From positions 3,782,001-3,846,000 of the forward strand of contig NZ_JBBODF010000001.1 in the NCBI RefSeq assembly GCF_038002825.1: 64,000 nt of DNA, in the 5' to 3' direction. Positions 23,511 through 32,767 of the stretch are shown here, piece by piece. Position numbers and translations under genes: made by a program. Each line of letters begins with the position of its first letter. The stretch's first letter is position 1. The notes beneath the pieces were generated by a model, which had not been told where the DNA came from, made no database searches, and was given only the letters and a program-made list of their open reading frames with translations. This stretch comes from Paenibacillus sp. FSL H8-0048. Its GTDB lineage: Bacteria; Bacillota; Bacilli; Paenibacillales; Paenibacillaceae.

Positions 23511-24161
23511 TTATACCGCTCTGTGCTCAAGCCTTCTGGACAGCAGCGACAGCAGGTAATTGACGACAAAATAAATCAGGGCAACCAGCGCCAGCGTAGG
23601 GATCGCATAGCTGTAGCTGTGGCCGATGACAATGTTGGCGTTATGCATCAGCTCCGGTAGTGAAATCACAACAGCAAGCGAGGTATCCTTCAGCAGGGAG
23701 ATGAACTGGCTGACCAGTGGCGGAACCATCCGCCGCAGCCCCTGGGGAAGCACGATATGCCATAAGGTCTGTACATTGCTGAGACCGGAGGAACGCGCCG
23801 CCTCAATCTGCCCCTTGTCGATCGACATTAAGCCTCCGCGGACAATCTCGGCAATCATCGCCGCCTCGAAGATGGTTAATGCCGCAATGGCCGCAGTAAT
23901 CAGTCCGAGCTTGATCCCGACCTCCGGCAAGGCGAAGCGGATGAAGAAGATGATCAGCAGCAGCGGCAGATTACGGATCAGCTCCACCAGGTAGAACATG
24001 ACCGGAGACAGCACCGGCACCTCCGAGTAGCGGATGACGCCAATGATACAGCCGATGATAAAGCTCAGGAAGATCGATACAAAAGCAACAATCAGCGTTA
24101 CATACAATCCGTCCAGCAGAAACTTCAGATTCTCGGCAGAGTATGCACCTGTGAAATCCAT
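23511..24161 (-). CDS. glnP: Polar amino acid (glutamine) ABC permease 2
   Basis: The product has 216 residues with five predicted membrane helices and the EAA loop EAARSSGLSNVQTLWHIVLPQG that docks on the ATPase. It belongs to the HisM/GlnP family. The partner permease is encoded 29 bp upstream. Symbols glnM/glnP follow the B. subtilis glnQHMP order and assume glutamine specificity, which the family alone does not prove. Confidence 0.87.
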   Translation of the reverse strand: MDFTGAYSAENLKFLLDGLYVTLIVAFVSIFLSFIIGCIIGVIRYSEVPVLSPVMFYLVELIRNLPLLLIIFFIRFALPEVGIKLGLITAAIAALTIFEAAMIAEIVRGGLMSIDKGQIEAARSSGLSNVQTLWHIVLPQGLRRMVPPLVSQFISLLKDTSLAVVISLPELMHNANIVIGHSYSYAIPTLALVALIYFVVNYLLSLLSRRLEHRAV

Positions 24162-24190
24162 AATATCCCTCCTTTAGCTCAAGCGTTCTC

Positions 24191-24841
24191 TTAATATTTG
24201 CGCTGCAGTCTACGCTCCCAGACCCGCACGCCGTAGCTGAGCGGAAGCGTAAGCACCAGATAGAATACCGCTACGAAAATGTAGGTGTCAAAGGTACGGT
24301 AAGTCTCTGTAGAGATCCCGTCGGCGAAGTACATCAGATCAAGACCGGCCACCAGAGTCAGTACCGAGGAGTTCTTAATCAGGTTAATGAACTGGTTGCC
24401 GAGCGGTGGAATGACCAGTTTGATCGCCTGCGGCAGAATGATATGCAGCATCGTCTGTATGTAGCTGAGACCGGAGGAACGGGCCGCCTCCATCTGTCCC
24501 TTGGGCACGGCCATAATTCCGGCACGGATCGCTTCGGCGATGAAGGCCGAGGTATATACGGCGAGTCCGATGGTTCCTGCCTTGAAGCCGTCCAGTGTGA
24601 AGCCCAGAGCGGAAGGCCCGTAATAGAAAATATACACGACCAGCAGCAGCGGGATATTGCGGATGAATTCCACATACACCGCGCCGAACCAGCGCAGACC
24701 CTTCACTGAAGTAATACGGAAGACGGCAATGACCGCACCGATCAGGAAGCTGCCGATCAGGGCCAGCACACTGGACAGCAGCGTACCGTAGAAGCCTTCC
24801 ATATAGAGTCCAAAGTAGTTCGTTAATATTGAGAAATCCAT
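24191..24841 (-). CDS. glnM: Polar amino acid (glutamine) ABC permease 1
   Basis: The product has 216 residues, the same size and family as the following permease, with EAA loop EAARSSGLSYIQTMLHIILPQA and PLGNQFINLIKNSS. The two would form the heterodimeric channel of the importer. A 186-bp gap with a long hairpin separates it from the binding-protein gene, in keeping with lower expression than that gene. Confidence 0.87.
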   Translation of the reverse strand: MDFSILTNYFGLYMEGFYGTLLSSVLALIGSFLIGAVIAVFRITSVKGLRWFGAVYVEFIRNIPLLLVVYIFYYGPSALGFTLDGFKAGTIGLAVYTSAFIAEAIRAGIMAVPKGQMEAARSSGLSYIQTMLHIILPQAIKLVIPPLGNQFINLIKNSSVLTLVAGLDLMYFADGISTETYRTFDTYIFVAVFYLVLTLPLSYGVRVWERRLQRKY

Positions 24842-24911
24842 TAATGTTCACCTGCCTTTACCTGTGGATGAGTTCGTTCCTGCCCGGCTCGACTGCCGTT
24901 CCTACAAACAA

Positions 24912-24957
24912 GTAGAAACGGCGTTGCCGTCCTTGGAAAAGGCGGTACCGTTTCTAC
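24912..24957 (-). other. Intercistronic hairpin between glnH and glnM
   Basis: A perfect 10-bp stem (GTAGAAACGG/CCGTTTCTAC) encloses a second short pairing (CCG/CGG region). There is no T-run. Its place just after the binding-protein gene fits an mRNA-end stabiliser that lets glnH outnumber the permeases. Confidence 0.6.
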
Positions 24958-25026
24958 AAGAAATTAGTGTGTAACCTATATATTTATTCTTCCCTTGGAT
25001 GAAGCTAGCCCTTGCTTGGAACAGGC

Positions 25027-25881
25027 TTATTTAGCCGGAGCTTTACCAATCCACTTCGTATAGATGGCATCATACTCCCCATTCGCCTTCAGTTCAGCCA
25101 GTGTATCATTAATCGCCTTAACTACATCTGCGTTGCCTTTCTGAACCGCAATGCCGTAAGGCTCATCCGTGAACGGCTTCCCCACCACCTCGAAGCCCGG
25201 GTCCTGTGAAGCCATTCCGTACAGAATCGCATCATCCGTAGTCAGCGCATCCCCTTGGCCCGCCTTGAGCGCACTGAACGCATCCTGATAGTTATCGAAT
25301 TCAAGCACGGTTACGCCCGGCACCTTCTCTTTGATATTCTTGATCGAGGTTGCCCCCTTGGAGCCGAGGATCTTCGTATCCTTCGTAACGCTCGCAAGGC
25401 CTGTAATCGGGCTGCCCTTCTTCACAAGCAGCGACTGCCCGGCCTGGAAATAGACGTCAGAGAAATCTACTTCCTTCTTGCGGTCCTCCGTAATAGTCAT
25501 GGTCGCCACAACCATATCAATCTCGCCGTTATTCAGCATCGGGATACGCGTCTTGGAGGTGACCTCCTTCAGTTCAATGGCATTCTCGTCACCGAGAATT
25601 TTCTTAGCGATGGCCTTGGAGATGTCGATGTCGAAGCCTTCCACGTTGCCGGAGGCCGGGTCCTTCAGACCGAACAGGCGGGTATCGAACTTCACGCCGA
25701 CGAGCAGCTTACCGCGCTCCTTGATCTTGGCAATGGCCGCAGAGTCTGCTGCTGCCCCTCCGGCTGCATTGCCGCCTGCCGCAGGTTCGTTCTTGCCCTT
25801 GTTGTTGCCGCATCCGGCAATGACCAGCATGGCCGCAATCATCAGCACACTTAACACCTTGAAGCTCTTGGACATTTTCAT
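25027..25881 (-). CDS. glnH: Polar amino acid ABC substrate-binding lipoprotein
   Basis: The product has 284 residues. A lipoprotein signal ends at lipobox VIAGC (Cys24), followed by a Gly/Ala/Asn linker and the SBP_bac_3 domain (KLLVGVKFDTRLFGLKD..GFDIDISKAIAKKI..). The fold binds polar amino acids; SBPs of this group serve glutamine or glutamate. The ATG at 25881 follows GGGGAGGAACC. It would be anchored outside the membrane and deliver substrate to GlnM/GlnP. Confidence 0.9.
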   Translation of the reverse strand: MKMSKSFKVLSVLMIAAMLVIAGCGNNKGKNEPAAGGNAAGGAAADSAAIAKIKERGKLLVGVKFDTRLFGLKDPASGNVEGFDIDISKAIAKKILGDENAIELKEVTSKTRIPMLNNGEIDMVVATMTITEDRKKEVDFSDVYFQAGQSLLVKKGSPITGLASVTKDTKILGSKGATSIKNIKEKVPGVTVLEFDNYQDAFSALKAGQGDALTTDDAILYGMASQDPGFEVVGKPFTDEPYGIAVQKGNADVVKAINDTLAELKANGEYDAIYTKWIGKAPAK

Positions 25882-25914
25882 TTCGGTTCCTCCCCGGATT
25901 CCTATTTATTTAAT

Positions 25915-26643
25915 TTAATGGCTTAATACACGGCTGAGAAAAGTACGCGTCCGCTCTTCCTTCGGGCTGGCGAAGAAGGCTTCCGGCTCCGCCTCTTCCA
26001 CGATCTGCCCTTGATCCATGAAGATAACCCGGTCCGCCACCTCGCGGGCAAAGCCCATCTCATGGGTCACAACGACCATCGTCATGCCTTCGCGGGCCAG
26101 GGCGCGCATAACATCAAGCACCTCCCCGACCATCTCCGGGTCCAGCGCCGAGGTCGGCTCGTCGAACAGCATAATCTTCGGCTTCATCGCCAGACCCCGG
26201 GCAATCGCCACCCGCTGCTGCTGTCCGCCGGACAGCTGGGAAGGATAGGACTCTGCCTTGTCGGCAATGCCGACCTTCTCCAAATAATACATTGCGGTCT
26301 TCTCCGCTTCCGCTTTGCTTAAGCCCAGTACCTTCACCGGGGCCAGCGTGATGTTATCAATGACCTTTTTGTGCGGGTACAGGTTGAAGTGCTGGAAGAC
26401 CATTCCGATCTCTTTGCGCAGGGTATTGATATCTGTCTTGCGTTCGTTTACAGTTATACCGTCCACAGTTAATCCGCCGCTCGTGATCGTCTCCAGACGG
26501 TTAATGCAGCGCAGCATCGTGCTCTTGCCGGAGCCGGAAGGACCGACTACAACAACTACTTCCCCTTCCTGAACATGCAGGTCAATGCCCTTCAGTACAT
26601 GGAATTGTCCGTAATGTTTGTCTACCTGATGAAAGTCGATCAA
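25915..26643 (-). CDS. glnQ: Polar amino acid ABC transporter ATPase
   Basis: The product has 242 residues: Walker [11 protein letters not shown]-loop [12 protein letters not shown], signature LSGGQQQR, Walker [15 protein letters not shown] and H-switch VTHEMGFA. These identify the GlnQ/HisP-type ATPase. It is the first gene of the operon, 33 bp before glnH. A TnrA/GlnR-type site lies 32 bp upstream of its start codon. Confidence 0.93.
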   Translation of the reverse strand: MIDFHQVDKHYGQFHVLKGIDLHVQEGEVVVVVGPSGSGKSTMLRCINRLETITSGGLTVDGITVNERKTDINTLRKEIGMVFQHFNLYPHKKVIDNITLAPVKVLGLSKAEAEKTAMYYLEKVGIADKAESYPSQLSGGQQQRVAIARGLAMKPKIMLFDEPTSALDPEMVGEVLDVMRALAREGMTMVVVTHEMGFAREVADRVIFMDQGQIVEEAEPEAFFASPKEERTRTFLSRVLSH

Positions 26644-26674
26644 TGGCCAGGCCTCCTTTGTCTATTCGGGTGTT

Positions 26675-26691
26675 TGTCAGCAATGGTAACA
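26675..26691 (-). promoter_or_regulatory. TnrA/GlnR box upstream of glnQ
   Basis: TGTCAGCAATGGTAACA fits TGTNAN7TNACA exactly on either strand. TnrA and GlnR are the MerR-type nitrogen regulators of Bacillota. The box is 32-48 bp before the glnQ start, close to the expected transcription start, a position more usual for repression. Which of the two regulators acts cannot be told. Confidence 0.8.
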
Positions 26692-26904
26692 CTTAAAACA
26701 AACCTTACTTCAGAGACTACCAAATCCTACATAATACTACGCAAAATTCATTTCTCATATGTTATTTTCTTTTAAATATGTGATGTATTTCATTTTCTTT
26801 TTATGCCTATTAACATTTTTTATCAGATTCGTGTAGCCTTTTGTGACATTCCTCTCTTGAAAAATCAAATAACCTCCGCTTAGGCCGGGGCTTACCGCTG
26901 AACG

Positions 26905-26948
26905 CAAAAAAAGATGTCCTAAAGCCATCCATGGCTTCTGCGACATCT
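26905..26948 (-). terminator. Terminator after pit
   Basis: On the minus strand AGATGTC pairs with GACATCT and inside it AAGCCAT pairs with TGGCTT, followed by seven T. It ends the DUF47-pit operon, 27 bp after the pit stop. Confidence 0.88.
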
Positions 26949-26975
26949 TGTCCAGGCAATCTATTCTGTTCAGTC

Positions 26976-27965
26976 TTAGAAGAAGAGCTTGAAGATCACT
27001 CCCGACAGCAAGGCGCTGATCGGAATGGTAATGAACCAGGTAACCACGATCCGTCCGGCCACTCCCCATTTGACAGCGGAGAAGCGCTTGGCTGAACCTA
27101 CACCCAGAATCGATGAGGTAATCGCGTGGGTTGTACTTACCGGAAGATGCAGCAGCGTAGCCGTGAAAATAACAGAGGCCGCCGAAATATCCGCCGCGAA
27201 GCCGTTGATCGGCTCGATTTTAAAAATCTTCGTGCCCATCGTCTTAATAATCTTCCAGCCGCCGATAGACGTTCCGAGTGCCATGGATGTAGCCGCTGCA
27301 ATCTTAACCCAGAGCGGAACCTCCATCGTATCGAGCCGTCCCGAGGTGACGAGGGCAAAGGTAATGATCCCCATCGCCTTCTGCGCATCATTCGTACCAT
27401 GGGTGAAGGATTGCAGCGCGGCCGTCACGATCTGCATCGAACGGAAGCCCTTGTTGACCGTATGCGGACTGCGCTTCGCGAAGATCCACTTCAAGATCGT
27501 CATCACAATATATCCGATTACAAAAGCGATCAGCGGGGAGAAAATCAGCCCCTCTACGATCTCAATGAACCCGCTCCATTTGATATGCTCTGTACCTGCC
27601 CCGACATACACCGCACCGGCTAACGCACCGATAAGCGCATGGGAGGAGGACGAAGGAATACCCAGCCACCAGGTGACCAGATTCCAGATAATTGCCGCAA
27701 TGAGCGTCGCTGTGACAATGTCTATCCCGTTATCCAGCAGGGTCGGATCGGTAATGCTGCCCCCGATCTTCTTCGCTACGCCGGTGAACATCAATGCGCC
27801 GATAAAGTTCATCGAGGCGGCCAGCATGATGGCTGTACGCGGCTTCAGCGCACGGGTCGAGACAGAGGTAGCAATTGCATTAGCGGTATCATGGAACCCG
27901 TTGATGAAGTCGAACGCCAGCGCAAGAAAGATAACAAAAGCTAATACATATATAGATGTATCCAT
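26976..27965 (-). CDS. pit: Low-affinity inorganic phosphate transporter, Pit family
   Basis: The product has 329 residues and about ten membrane segments. The family repeats GFHDTANAIATSV near the N-terminus and TSIGGWKIIKTMGTKI in the second half are present, as is HGTNDAQKAMGI. It co-transports divalent metal phosphate with protons. The upstream neighbour is the DUF47 protein that accompanies Pit in many bacteria (B. subtilis ykaA-pit). Confidence 0.93.
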   Translation of the reverse strand: MDTSIYVLAFVIFLALAFDFINGFHDTANAIATSVSTRALKPRTAIMLAASMNFIGALMFTGVAKKIGGSITDPTLLDNGIDIVTATLIAAIIWNLVTWWLGIPSSSSHALIGALAGAVYVGAGTEHIKWSGFIEIVEGLIFSPLIAFVIGYIVMTILKWIFAKRSPHTVNKGFRSMQIVTAALQSFTHGTNDAQKAMGIITFALVTSGRLDTMEVPLWVKIAAATSMALGTSIGGWKIIKTMGTKIFKIEPINGFAADISAASVIFTATLLHLPVSTTHAITSSILGVGSAKRFSAVKWGVAGRIVVTWFITIPISALLSGVIFKLFF

Positions 27966-27977
27966 ATTTAAGGCCCC

Positions 27978-28595
27978 TTATGAGTTACGCATGATGATCG
28001 ATTCCAGCATGTTGGCTACGTCTTCACATTTATCCGTGGTGGTCTCGAGCCGCTCATACAATTCTTTGCGCTTAATCAGCTCAATCGGGTCCTTCACAGT
28101 CTCGAACAGGGCCTTGGTGCAGATACGCAGGACTTCGTCGCCCTGGTTCTCCAGATCATTCAGACGGATGGTGTATTCGCGGATCGCCAGCAGCTTCTTC
28201 TGGGAGAGCAAATGAACCGCCTTCTGGATCTCGTATGCACTCTGGCGGAGAATCTCTGCGAACTGAACAATATATTCATCCGCATCCAGCAGGTTATACA
28301 TATAGAAACGCGAGGCAGAGGCCTCCAGACCATCAATGACATCGTCCATGCTTGTGATCAGATCCATGATGTCGTCCCGCTCCAGCGGCGTAATGAACGT
28401 CTTGTTCAATTCCTTGATGACAGTATGGGTGTAAGTATCGCACTGGGATTCGTATTTCTTCATCTCCCCGGCGAAGTTCTCCACATTGCCCTGGAGACTC
28501 GAGATATTCTGAGCGAAATAATCCGCAGCCTGAACAATGGTGTCAGCCATGTTTTCCAGCGTCTCAAAGAATATATCCTTTTTTCTGAGCTTCAT
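27978..28595 (-). CDS. DUF47/PhoU-like Pit accessory protein
   Basis: The product has 205 residues, an all-helical PhoU-like protein with acidic metal-binding segments (DDIMDLITSMDDVIDGLEA and LENQGDEVLR). DUF47 proteins are encoded next to pit and are thought to regulate it. The gene is 12 bp upstream of pit in the same operon. Confidence 0.9.
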   Translation of the reverse strand: MKLRKKDIFFETLENMADTIVQAADYFAQNISSLQGNVENFAGEMKKYESQCDTYTHTVIKELNKTFITPLERDDIMDLITSMDDVIDGLEASASRFYMYNLLDADEYIVQFAEILRQSAYEIQKAVHLLSQKKLLAIREYTIRLNDLENQGDEVLRICTKALFETVKDPIELIKRKELYERLETTTDKCEDVANMLESIIMRNS

Positions 28596-28800
28596 TAGTC
28601 TAAGACCCCTTTACATAATATTGCCGTGAAAAAAATGAAGTCATTCCATGTAAACCGCATGAAAATGAATGACAACCCTTGTTATCTTATCATATCGACA
28701 GAAGGGATAGAAGACAAAAAAACGAACTTTTTTACACTATAATAACAATTCCCTGTAATCGCGAAAATAATCATCCGAACATTCAATTCTCCAGCCGGCC

Positions 28801-29910
28801 TTAGCGGGATGCAGGCGCCAGCTCATATTCGACATGACTGCTGAACGAGGGGCTGTTCGGGACAATCAGAATATGGGTGATTCCCGGGAACATCAGCGCC
28901 TCCTTGCCGTCCTTCTTCACAAACCGGATGACGTCTCCGGGGCTGCGCGACCATTTGCCGTTAATCGCTACGCCGCGCTGTAACAACACCGCTTCTCCTC
29001 CCAGCTCCGTATCCACCTGCAACCGGCCTACATCGTCCAGCACCTTATGATCCGAACCCATCACGATGATGTTCGCCGCTTCCACCGGACGGTTATTATT
29101 CAGATCCAGATGCGGCTTGCCGTTCACCAGGCGGGCATACGTGCGCTGCTCTGCGTTGTATTGGTACCCGACATTGTAGCTCTTCAGCAGGAAGTTCACA
29201 CTCAGCGCAAGCGCCGGGGTGCCCTCCACAGGTATGTAATCCGGATCATTGAAAAGAAACCCGGGGACCTTCACGTTCTCCTCATACCCCAGCTTCGTTG
29301 CCCCTTCTCTAAGCTTAGCGGCATTACTGTACAGGTTATGGGGAGCCTTGCGTTCCTTGTCCCGCCAGAAGTAGGCACCCGCGCGGCCGATTTCGTCCAT
29401 ATCCGCCTTCTTCTGCCGTTGCAGAATGGCATAAGCGTCCGGACTGCCTCCGGCATGCACCGTTATGCCGCCGTAGCTCTCGCCGATATCGATCAGATAC
29501 GGGCGGATACTGCGGATCGGTCCGATCTTCACCACCCCGGCATGACTCTGAAAGATACCGATCAGCCGGGTAATACCGCCCTCGGCCAGCACCTCGTACA
29601 GAATATCCGCCTCGCTGATCCCGGATTGCGGACGGGCCGCCGGAGCATTATTGATCATAACCGCGAGCGGACGTGGCAGGCTCTCCTCCTCAGCAGGCAG
29701 ACCTGTTAAGACGGAGACCGCTATTGGCGGGGCCGGCGTTGCTGTCGGCGACGGCTGCGTAACTTCGGTCGGCTGCGCCTGGGCTGTAGGCGCTACCACC
29801 CGCACAGGCACAGGCGTTGCCTGCTCTTCCCCGCAGGCAGAGAGCAGCACGGCGGCAAGGACTAGAGCATATACAGGACGGGATACATAACGGTTCATCG
29901 ATATAGACAC
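28801..29910 (-). CDS. yerB: YerB-like DUF3048 lipoprotein
   Basis: The product has 369 residues. A signal peptide ends at LLSACG (lipobox), followed by a Pro/Thr/Val-rich linker and two DUF3048 domains (PLAVMINNAPAARPQSGISEADILYEVLAEGGITRLIGIF..). GTG at 29910 is seven bases after GGAGG and is preferred over the ATG four codons later. The biochemical role of the family is not settled. The gene stands alone. Confidence 0.88.
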   Translation of the reverse strand: MSISMNRYVSRPVYALVLAAVLLSACGEEQATPVPVRVVAPTAQAQPTEVTQPSPTATPAPPIAVSVLTGLPAEEESLPRPLAVMINNAPAARPQSGISEADILYEVLAEGGITRLIGIFQSHAGVVKIGPIRSIRPYLIDIGESYGGITVHAGGSPDAYAILQRQKKADMDEIGRAGAYFWRDKERKAPHNLYSNAAKLREGATKLGYEENVKVPGFLFNDPDYIPVEGTPALALSVNFLLKSYNVGYQYNAEQRTYARLVNGKPHLDLNNNRPVEAANIIVMGSDHKVLDDVGRLQVDTELGGEAVLLQRGVAINGKWSRSPGDVIRFVKKDGKEALMFPGITHILIVPNSPSFSSHVEYELAPASR

Positions 29911-30486
29911 GTTGTTCCTCCTAATCGTAAGTTACAGCTTGCTTCCTTCATTTAATCATAGCTGGCAGAGTTTGTCTTGAGTGCAGCAAAAATCTTCACA
30001 GAACGCACTACCTCACACATTTCCTGGTGGGTACATCTAAGCCTCCTTACGGCTGGATCAGACCCAATGCCTATTGCTGTTGCTGCTCATGATCCCATCG
30101 GCTCTACACCAATTATCCGCTCTACGTCAATCAACCGCTCTACGTCACTCATTCGCTCTATGCAATAAATGGATAAACGTATCTTAATTTGGAGGATTTG
30201 ACTCATTCAGGGGAATTAATTGGATAAACGTCATTTAATTTCGTGAGTTTTGTCCAATTTGATTTTTCGTCGATTATTAAGTGTTGATTTTCCAACTGTT
30301 GCCGGAAAGGTGATGTACCGTTCCTGAACAAGGGGAGAAAATCCACCTGCTGTTCCGTGCTTCCTTATGCGCCGGTTTGGATATCCGCCCATTTTTGAAA
30401 TATATACTATCCCCGGTAACGAAAAAAGGACACAGCCTGATTAACGGCTGTATCCTGTACCCATTCGTTTGACATTCATATAGTAG
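29911..30486. repeat. Gene-free 576-bp gap with a 51-bp-spaced repeat
   Basis: GGATAAACGT occurs at 30171 and again at 30222, exactly 51 bp apart, each followed by an A/T-rich TTTAATTT-like block. A short CGCTCTACGTCA motif repeats at 30117-30152. Related sequence appears near 44,873. I see no gene. The gap also holds the yerB promoter at its left end and the terminator of the dioxygenase gene at 30422-30456. Confidence 0.5.
30422..30456 (-). terminator. Terminator after the dioxygenase gene
   Basis: On the minus strand AGGATACAGCC pairs with GGCTGTGTCCT around GTTAATCA and is followed by six T. Confidence 0.88.
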
Positions 30487-31263
30487 TCAGTCAAGCATCC
30501 AGCAGTTCAGGCTGAGTGTACCGTATTGGTAGGCCTGAATCATTAGCTGTGCCCGTCTGCCTTCATCGGCTGCCCCCATTACATAGAAGAGCGGGATAAA
30601 ATGCTCCTTGCCGTAGGCAGGTACAGCCTCCCTCACATGCGGCGCTTGCTTCTCATACGCATACAGGGAGCGAAGATCCCAGGCCTTAAGCCGCCCTGCA
30701 ATCCATCCGTCGAAGTCAAGCGCCCATTGCTCCGGCTGATCCTTCTGCTTCAGCAGTCTGAGATTATGCACCAGACCGCCGCTGCCAATCAGGAGGACAC
30801 CTTCCTCGCGCAGCGGTGCAAGCATCCGGCCGATGTTGTACTGCTCCTCAGGCGAGCGGAGCGAATCCACAGATAAGGCCACGACCGGAATATCCGCCTG
30901 CGGGAACATGGTGCTCAGGATAACCCATGCGCCATGATCCAGACCCCGGCCCAGCACGGGCTGATGGGGCAGATTACTATTCTTGAACAGCTCCGAAATA
31001 CGGTTGCTGAGTGCAGGATCACCTGGAGCAGGATAACTCAGCTGATACATCTCTTCCGGGAATCCGTAGAAATCATGCTGCGTTTCATGCTGTGCGTCCA
31101 CTGTGATCAGCTGATCGGGACTGTCCCAATGAGCTGAGAAGATCACAATGCCGCGGGGCTTCCCCAGATCCGAACCCAGCCGCTGCAGGAAACGCGTATA
31201 GTCGTTATCCTCAAGTACCAGCAGCGGAGAGCCGTGCGCAATGAAAAAGGCCGGTAATTTCAT
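30487..31263 (-). CDS. Class III extradiol ring-cleavage dioxygenase (DODA/YgiD family)
   Basis: The product has 258 residues. Metal ligands of the LigB/DODA family are visible: H10 in FFIAHGSP, H45 in FSAHWD, and histidines in LDHGAW and GGLVHNL. Length and motifs match 4,5-DOPA dioxygenase/YgiD proteins, zinc- or iron-dependent enzymes opening catecholic rings; the physiological substrate in Bacillota is unknown. Monocistronic, with its own terminator. Confidence 0.87.
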   Translation of the reverse strand: MKLPAFFIAHGSPLLVLEDNDYTRFLQRLGSDLGKPRGIVIFSAHWDSPDQLITVDAQHETQHDFYGFPEEMYQLSYPAPGDPALSNRISELFKNSNLPHQPVLGRGLDHGAWVILSTMFPQADIPVVALSVDSLRSPEEQYNIGRMLAPLREEGVLLIGSGGLVHNLRLLKQKDQPEQWALDFDGWIAGRLKAWDLRSLYAYEKQAPHVREAVPAYGKEHFIPLFYVMGAADEGRRAQLMIQAYQYGTLSLNCWMLD

Positions 31264-31346
31264 AGGGTAAGAGCCTCCATTTCCGGTATGGTCTTCCCCT
31301 TTATTTTACAGCTAATTCCCTGCCATTGCGAGTGCCGTTACCGCTC

Positions 31347-32177
31347 CTATATCATCCAGTTCTGCCATTCCTCCTGCAGATGCTCCTGCTGGTTCATCCA
31401 ATCCCGGGTACGCTTCAGCACCTGCTCCTGCGCCGGACCCGAAGAGAAGGTATGATCGCCCTGGAAAATAATCTCCTTGTCGCACCGTCCTTCCGGCCGG
31501 GTCCAGAACAGCTTCTGGTAGAGGAACGCATAATCTACAGGAATCACATCGTCGGAAGTCCCGTGGATAACCAGCACATCGCCGCTGAACTTCCCTGCCT
31601 CTTGGAACGGCTGGAAAGCGGCCAGGGAATTGAAGTATACCGGAGTGAACGAATAGCCGGCGTAATCGGCCGAACCGCTCTTCACCGACCGGTCGAAGGC
31701 TTCCCTGCCGACAATCTTGACGATGTCATTGAAGGGATAGCCGACGGCTGACCACAGTACAAGATTCTTCACTCGCCGGTCACGGACACCGGTCAGCAGC
31801 GCCACCGCGCCGCCCAGACTGTGTCCGATCAGCGTCACACGCTGCGGGTCCACATCGGCCGAGCTGATGCCGTAATCCAGCACCGCCCGGGTCTGCCCGA
31901 TCATCGACTCCATATCCTCACTGCCGTAATCGCCGCTGCTCTCCCCGCAGCCTGCATAATCGAAACGGATTACCATATAGCCATCCTGCGCCAGCTCCCG
32001 GGCGGCCTTGACGAAGATCCGGTCGACACCGATCCGGCTGCCCACGAAGCCGTGGCAGATCACTGCAAGCGGCACCCGGTTCTTGCACCGTCCTGTCCCT
32101 GCCCGGTCTGCGGCCGGATAATGTATGCTCGCTGTCAATTCCTCTCCGTTATGCCGGATGATGATATTCCGTTCCAT
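31347..32177 (-). CDS. Alpha/beta-hydrolase, esterase-like
   Basis: The product has 276 residues. The nucleophile elbow GHSLGG holds S120, with the oxyanion motif CHGFVGS at about 41-47, an acid in VIHGTSDDVIP and histidine in QGDHTFSS. The layout matches cytoplasmic feruloyl/cinnamoyl esterase-like hydrolases. No signal peptide. An AT-rich stretch upstream (32200-32290) probably carries the promoter. The substrate is unknown. Confidence 0.85.
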   Translation of the reverse strand: MERNIIIRHNGEELTASIHYPAADRAGTGRCKNRVPLAVICHGFVGSRIGVDRIFVKAARELAQDGYMVIRFDYAGCGESSGDYGSEDMESMIGQTRAVLDYGISSADVDPQRVTLIGHSLGGAVALLTGVRDRRVKNLVLWSAVGYPFNDIVKIVGREAFDRSVKSGSADYAGYSFTPVYFNSLAAFQPFQEAGKFSGDVLVIHGTSDDVIPVDYAFLYQKLFWTRPEGRCDKEIIFQGDHTFSSGPAQEQVLKRTRDWMNQQEHLQEEWQNWMI

Positions 32178-32327
32178 TGCGGCGTCCTCCCCTGATTCAC
32201 TAATTTATTTTAAATTATAATAATTCCGATTAATTTAGTATGATTAATACTTCTATTATATTATCTGTACTAATTTGTTGTCAATACGCATGAAGCCAGC
32301 AGCTTACATCAGCTCTACAGGAGAAAA

Positions 32328-32361
32328 GGCCCCTTCCACTCCCTCTGGAGCGAAAGAGGCC
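32328..32361 (-). terminator. Terminator after the 66-residue gene
   Basis: On the minus strand a 15-bp stem with G-U pairs (GGCCTCTTTCGCTCC with GGGAGTGGAAGGGGCC) closes an AGA loop and is followed by TTTTC. Confidence 0.85.
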
Positions 32362-32381
32362 CATATCCGCTTAGGCATCAC

Positions 32382-32582
32382 TCAGTCATAGCTGTCGTGA
32401 AACATGTCGTGTGTCTCCTGCCGGCCTTCCCAATCCCCGAGCCCGTCCTCCTGGCCCTGACCCGCAGCATCCCATAGGCTGAAGCCGTCAGAATTGCCCC
32501 AGTCCCCCACATCATTAGTCGGTGCAGGCGTGGTACCGCCGTTCACAGCCTTGCCCGGATCCTGCTTGTTCTCCTGTTCCAT
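32382..32582 (-). CDS. Small acidic protein, 66 residues (unknown)
   Basis: ATG at 32582 follows CAGGGAG; a longer frame to 32744 has no ribosome binding site near its start. The product (MEQENKQDPGKAVNGGTTPA and on) is rich in Gly, Asp, Trp and Gln, with GDWGNSDGF and GDWEGRQET repeats, and has no membrane segment. A strong terminator follows it, which supports a real transcription unit. The family is not recognised. Confidence 0.5.
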   Translation of the reverse strand: MEQENKQDPGKAVNGGTTPAPTNDVGDWGNSDGFSLWDAAGQGQEDGLGDWEGRQETHDMFHDSYD

Positions 32583-32767
32583 AACGCTCCCTGCCTTCCC
32601 TCTAGCTATAGTTGGTGAAGCCACCACCTCTTCAGTGTTTACTCTTCCAAAAGGATTATTCAGACCTTCGTGAACGAACGTTGTCCTTGCACACGGCTGG
32701 TTCACAAACGTATACTCTAGGTTGAAGGTATCCTGATCACTCAATGCTGGAGGTATAGGTCCACACT

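Noticed and set aside
26989..28215. Open frame of 408 codons opposite pit and DUF47
   Set aside because: Crosses two well-identified genes on the other strand and has no domain or ribosome binding site of its own.
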